The position numbers and the translations under genes are program-made. Positions 62,123 to 64,000 of a stretch of 64,000 nt of DNA are shown piece by piece. The notes under the pieces are model-generated. The model worked only from the letters and a program-made list of their open reading frames with translations. It ran no database searches and was not told where the DNA came from. Position 1 is the stretch's first letter; the number at the start of each line of letters is the position of its first letter. This stretch comes from Syntrophaceae bacterium (GTDB lineage: Bacteria > Desulfobacterota > Syntrophia > Syntrophales > Smithellaceae): positions 144,370 through 208,369 of the forward strand of contig JAGPFA010000001.1 in assembly GCA_018056765.1 (NCBI GenBank), written 5' to 3'.

Positions 62123-63382
62123 ATGAGAAAATATTTTGACGCAAGGGAAAGTGCCTCTGTGAGGCAACGTAAAATGCTTCAGGACACAGATTTGGCAAAA
62201 ATGGTCAGACTCGGTTATAAAACATCTCCCACTGTAAAAAGAATGCTCGATGCTGCGAAAATCAATCCACGAAATGTCAAAACCCGTGAAGATCTGGAAG
62301 GTTTGCCTGTAACTTCACGTGAAAAACTTGTTGAAATGGAATTGAAACGTCCGCCTTACGCAAATCTGGAAAATCCCGCAATTCATGTTGACCGGATTTT
62401 CACCTCCCCGGGGCCCGTTTATGAACCGCACCTTTCCGAAACAGATTATCTGTGGGCACGCGCTTTTTTTGCCGCCGGCATCGGCCCGGGCGATATTGCG
62501 CTCAACGCTTTTTCATATCATCTGGTTGCGGCGGGGCTCACTTTCCACAACGGTTTACGCAGGGTAGGTGCGACTGTTGTCCCTTCCGGCACCTCCTCGT
62601 CACAGATTCAAGTGCAGCTTATCCGTGATCTGAAAGTTACCGCTTACGTCGGTACGCCTAGCTTCCTGATGGCGATCATCAGACAGGCGGAGGAAATGGG
62701 CTACAATTTCCGGAAGAATTTCAAGTTACGCAAAGCCTGCTTTGCTGCGGAACCCCTCGGAGCCTCGCTTCGCGAGACTTTTGAGCGGCAATACGGTATT
62801 GACACTTATCAGATGTACGGGGCGACGGAAGTCGGTGATGTGGCCTATGAGTGCGGCCATAAGTCCGGCTGGCACATCTGTGAGGAAACAATTGTGGAAA
62901 TTGTCGATCCTGCCACAGGAAAAAATGTCGCGCCCGGCGAGCTGGGCGAAGTAGTGGTCACCAGACTAAACAGTATTTTCTTTCTCTTGAGATTCGGCAC
63001 AGGCGACCTGTCACGGCTGATTACCAAAAAATGTCCCTGCGGACGGACTTCCTTCCGTCTGGAAGGGATCGCCGGCAGGGTAGGTGAGGCGGTGAAAGTT
63101 CGCGGGCTTTTTGTGGCACCCAGCCAGTTGAAGGACCTTTCGGTGCAGATGGGCAATCTTCCTTTGCAGGCAGTCGTGACTCGCCAGGGGCATGAAGACA
63201 TTTTGACACTCAGGGTTGACAAAAATCATTCAGCTTTAAAAACAAGAGGATGGGAAGAAAAGTTTAAGAAAACATTTAGGGATATTTGTACGGTTAAAAT
63301 CGATGTTTTGGAGTATGCAGATGCCGGCTCATTCACTGGGGATCAGAAATTATTGATTGATCAGCGCCAGTGGCCCGGCTGA
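62123..63382 (+). CDS. Phenylacetate-CoA-ligase-like acyl-CoA ligase (PaaK family)
   Basis: A 419-residue member of the PaaK family of AMP-forming ligases. The start MRKYFDARESASVRQRKMLQDTDLAKMVR and the central MYGATEVGDVAYECGH, GELGEVVVTRL, RFGTGDLSRL and PCGRTSFRLEGIAGRVGEAVKVRG motifs are typical. The ATP P-loop region reads FTSPGPVYEPHL rather than the canonical SSGTTGKPT; this TSPGP form occurs in a divergent PaaK subclass of unknown acid specificity. The C-terminal Lys is in GDQKLLIDQ. Its 3' end overlaps the convergent membrane-protein gene by 50 bases. Confidence 0.85.
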   Translation: MRKYFDARESASVRQRKMLQDTDLAKMVRLGYKTSPTVKRMLDAAKINPRNVKTREDLEGLPVTSREKLVEMELKRPPYANLENPAIHVDRIFTSPGPVYEPHLSETDYLWARAFFAAGIGPGDIALNAFSYHLVAAGLTFHNGLRRVGATVVPSGTSSSQIQVQLIRDLKVTAYVGTPSFLMAIIRQAEEMGYNFRKNFKLRKACFAAEPLGASLRETFERQYGIDTYQMYGATEVGDVAYECGHKSGWHICEETIVEIVDPATGKNVAPGELGEVVVTRLNSIFFLLRFGTGDLSRLITKKCPCGRTSFRLEGIAGRVGEAVKVRGLFVAPSQLKDLSVQMGNLPLQAVVTRQGHEDILTLRVDKNHSALKTRGWEEKFKKTFRDICTVKIDVLEYADAGSFTGDQKLLIDQRQWPG

Positions 63383-63719
63383 GTTCCTGTTTTTTTCCCA
63401 GTTGTAAAGCGTCAAAGATCGACGCAACCCAGAGGATAAAAATTAAGGACAACAAAAGAAGAAAAGGTGCGAGGTTTACCGACTTCAGCGCGTTCAGAGT
63501 GACGATGAGAATGTCTTCAAACCTGACAGTTCCTTTAATGAAGGGCGATTCTTTGATTATTTTCAAGCTGGCCTGAATGATCTGCCAGGCCAAAAGAGCA
63601 GCGCCGGCCAGTGAAGAGATGATAAAAACCAGTCCCCTGACGATATGGCCAAGATAAATCTGGCCCCAGCCGGGAAAGAGTAAAGCACTGAACATGGCGG
63701 CCCTGCGCGCTTTTTCCAT
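63333..63719 (-). CDS. Small membrane protein, DUF5683/TM2-like
   Basis: A 128-residue protein with about three membrane helices. The N-terminal SALLFPGWGQIYLGHIVRGLVFI segment resembles the GxGQ-Y-G-x-x-x-G motif of small DUF5683/TM2-type proteins. I start at the ATG at 63719, with a GAGGG site about 7 bases upstream; an upstream ATG at 63749 would overlap recJ. It lies 10 bases downstream of recJ, likely an operon, and its last 50 bases overlap paaK-like coding sequence. Function unknown. Confidence 0.75.
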   Translation of the reverse strand: MEKARRAAMFSALLFPGWGQIYLGHIVRGLVFIISSLAGAALLAWQIIQASLKIIKESPFIKGTVRFEDILIVTLNALKSVNLAPFLLLLSLIFILWVASIFDALQLGKKQELSRATGADQSIISDPQ

Positions 63720-63729
63720 TTTTAAGCCC

Positions 63730-64000
63730 TCAGGATAGAATTGCGGCATCTCTCATTTTTAATTGAATATCGGAGGCACCGTTCCAATAGTTTATATGGG
63801 GTGAAAATACGATATCCAGACTCGACGAACCGATGGTATTCAAGTATTTACCCATGCCGAACCAGATGGTGTTAAGGGAAACGCCATCCGAGCTCACCCG
63901 CATTTTCAGATGATTGTTTCCAACGGCAACTGCCGAAGACGTTCTGACATTGCGTGTGCAAAGGACCGGCTCAGGGTTTTCGCAACCGAAAGGAGCCAGC
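63730..64000 (-). CDS. recJ: RecJ, single-stranded-DNA-specific exonuclease (C-terminal part)
   Basis: The last 89 codons of a gene that continues beyond the window. Reading the - strand from base 64000 gives LAPFGCENPEPVLCTRN, VAVGNNHLKMRVSSDG, TIWFGMGKYL and WNGASDIQLKMRD, the OB-fold C-terminal region of bacterial RecJ (pattern L-x-P-F-G-x-x-N-P-x-P, then W-x-G-x-x-x-x-Q-L). RecJ is a 5'-3' exonuclease in RecF-pathway recombination and mismatch repair. Only the tail is visible, so the enzyme core cannot be checked. Confidence 0.85.
   Translation of the reverse strand, partial: LAPFGCENPEPVLCTRNVRTSSAVAVGNNHLKMRVSSDGVSLNTIWFGMGKYLNTIGSSSLDIVFSPHINYWNGASDIQLKMRDAAILS

Noticed and set aside
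62870..62885. TGGCACATCTGTG inside the paaK-like gene as a sigma-54 promoter
   Set aside because: It is in coding sequence, lacks the -12 TTGC, and no gene starts nearby.

Overview
The window is a 64 kb piece of a bacterial chromosome. Gene order and protein families suggest a motile, Gram-negative, anaerobe-like member of the former Deltaproteobacteria (Desulfobacterota), plausibly near Syntrophus or Smithella. This placement is an inference: it rests on the delta-type flagellar order, the L- and P-ring genes, the outer-membrane lipoproteins and the acyl-CoA ligase/Liv cluster, not on a marker-gene tree. Both ends cut genes: fliP on the left and recJ on the right.

Region 1 (1-22773, all + strand) is a flagellar supercluster. 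It runs fliP-fliQ-fliR-flhB-flhA (export gate), flhF-flhG (polar number and placement), fliA (sigma-28), a fliL-like gene, three poorly characterised genes, a fliK-like gene and an flhB C-terminal-domain paralogue. A near-perfect sigma-54 promoter then precedes flgF-flgG-flgA-flgH-flgI-flgJ (distal rod, P- and L-rings). A sigma-28-like promoter precedes flgM, followed by flgN-flgK-flgL-csrA. A second, very good sigma-28 promoter precedes a 71-residue protein and a REC-GAF-HD-GYP regulator. A sigma-54-like element precedes a lytic transglycosylase that probably supplies the muramidase activity missing from the short FlgJ. The promoters fit the usual flagellar hierarchy: sigma-54 for middle genes, sigma-28 for late genes, FlgM as anti-sigma-28 and CsrA as post-transcriptional regulator. 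Flagellin, filament cap, motor and chemotaxis genes are not in the window.

Region 2 (22951-27809, - strand) is a housekeeping operon, dprA-topA-trmFO. Region 3 (27970-33847) holds a secreted DUF5648 protein, a four-tRNA operon (Arg-TCT, His-GTG, Arg-TCG, Lys-CTT) with promoter and terminator, a Trp/Tyr-rich exported protein, a DUF4388/cyclic-nucleotide-fold protein and a protein with a T2SS GspB/PilP-like tail.

Region 4 (33885-46846) has a UMF1-type transporter, a tail-specific protease, a zinc-ribbon/membrane-anchored serine-protease-like protein, a biotin carrier protein, a complete tolC-macA-macB-type efflux operon with separate ATPase and permease, a thioesterase, a modular OmpA-type lipoprotein and an archaeal-type UPF0200 P-loop protein. 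Region 5 (46854-53492, - strand) has phosphomannomutase/phosphoglucomutase, a HAD phosphatase, a Nudix hydrolase, a YheT-like hydrolase, tRNA-Met, an FG-GAP protein and a hemolysin III family protein.

Region 6 (53739-63382, + strand) is metabolic: citrate synthase, then livK-livG-acyl-CoA synthetase-livH-livM-livF-phenylacetate-CoA-ligase-like. Having two CoA ligases in a complete Liv transporter operon suggests uptake and CoA activation of a carboxylic acid rather than amino-acid transport. The livK leader carries a promoter and a terminator-like hairpin just before the gene. The right edge has a small membrane protein and the 3' end of recJ on the - strand.

I see no prophage, CRISPR array, intact insertion sequence or obvious defence island. 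The less-described elements are the three-gene module between fliL and fliK, the sigma-28-driven 71-residue protein, the livK leader and a repeat at about 44.05 kb that may be an insertion-sequence remnant.
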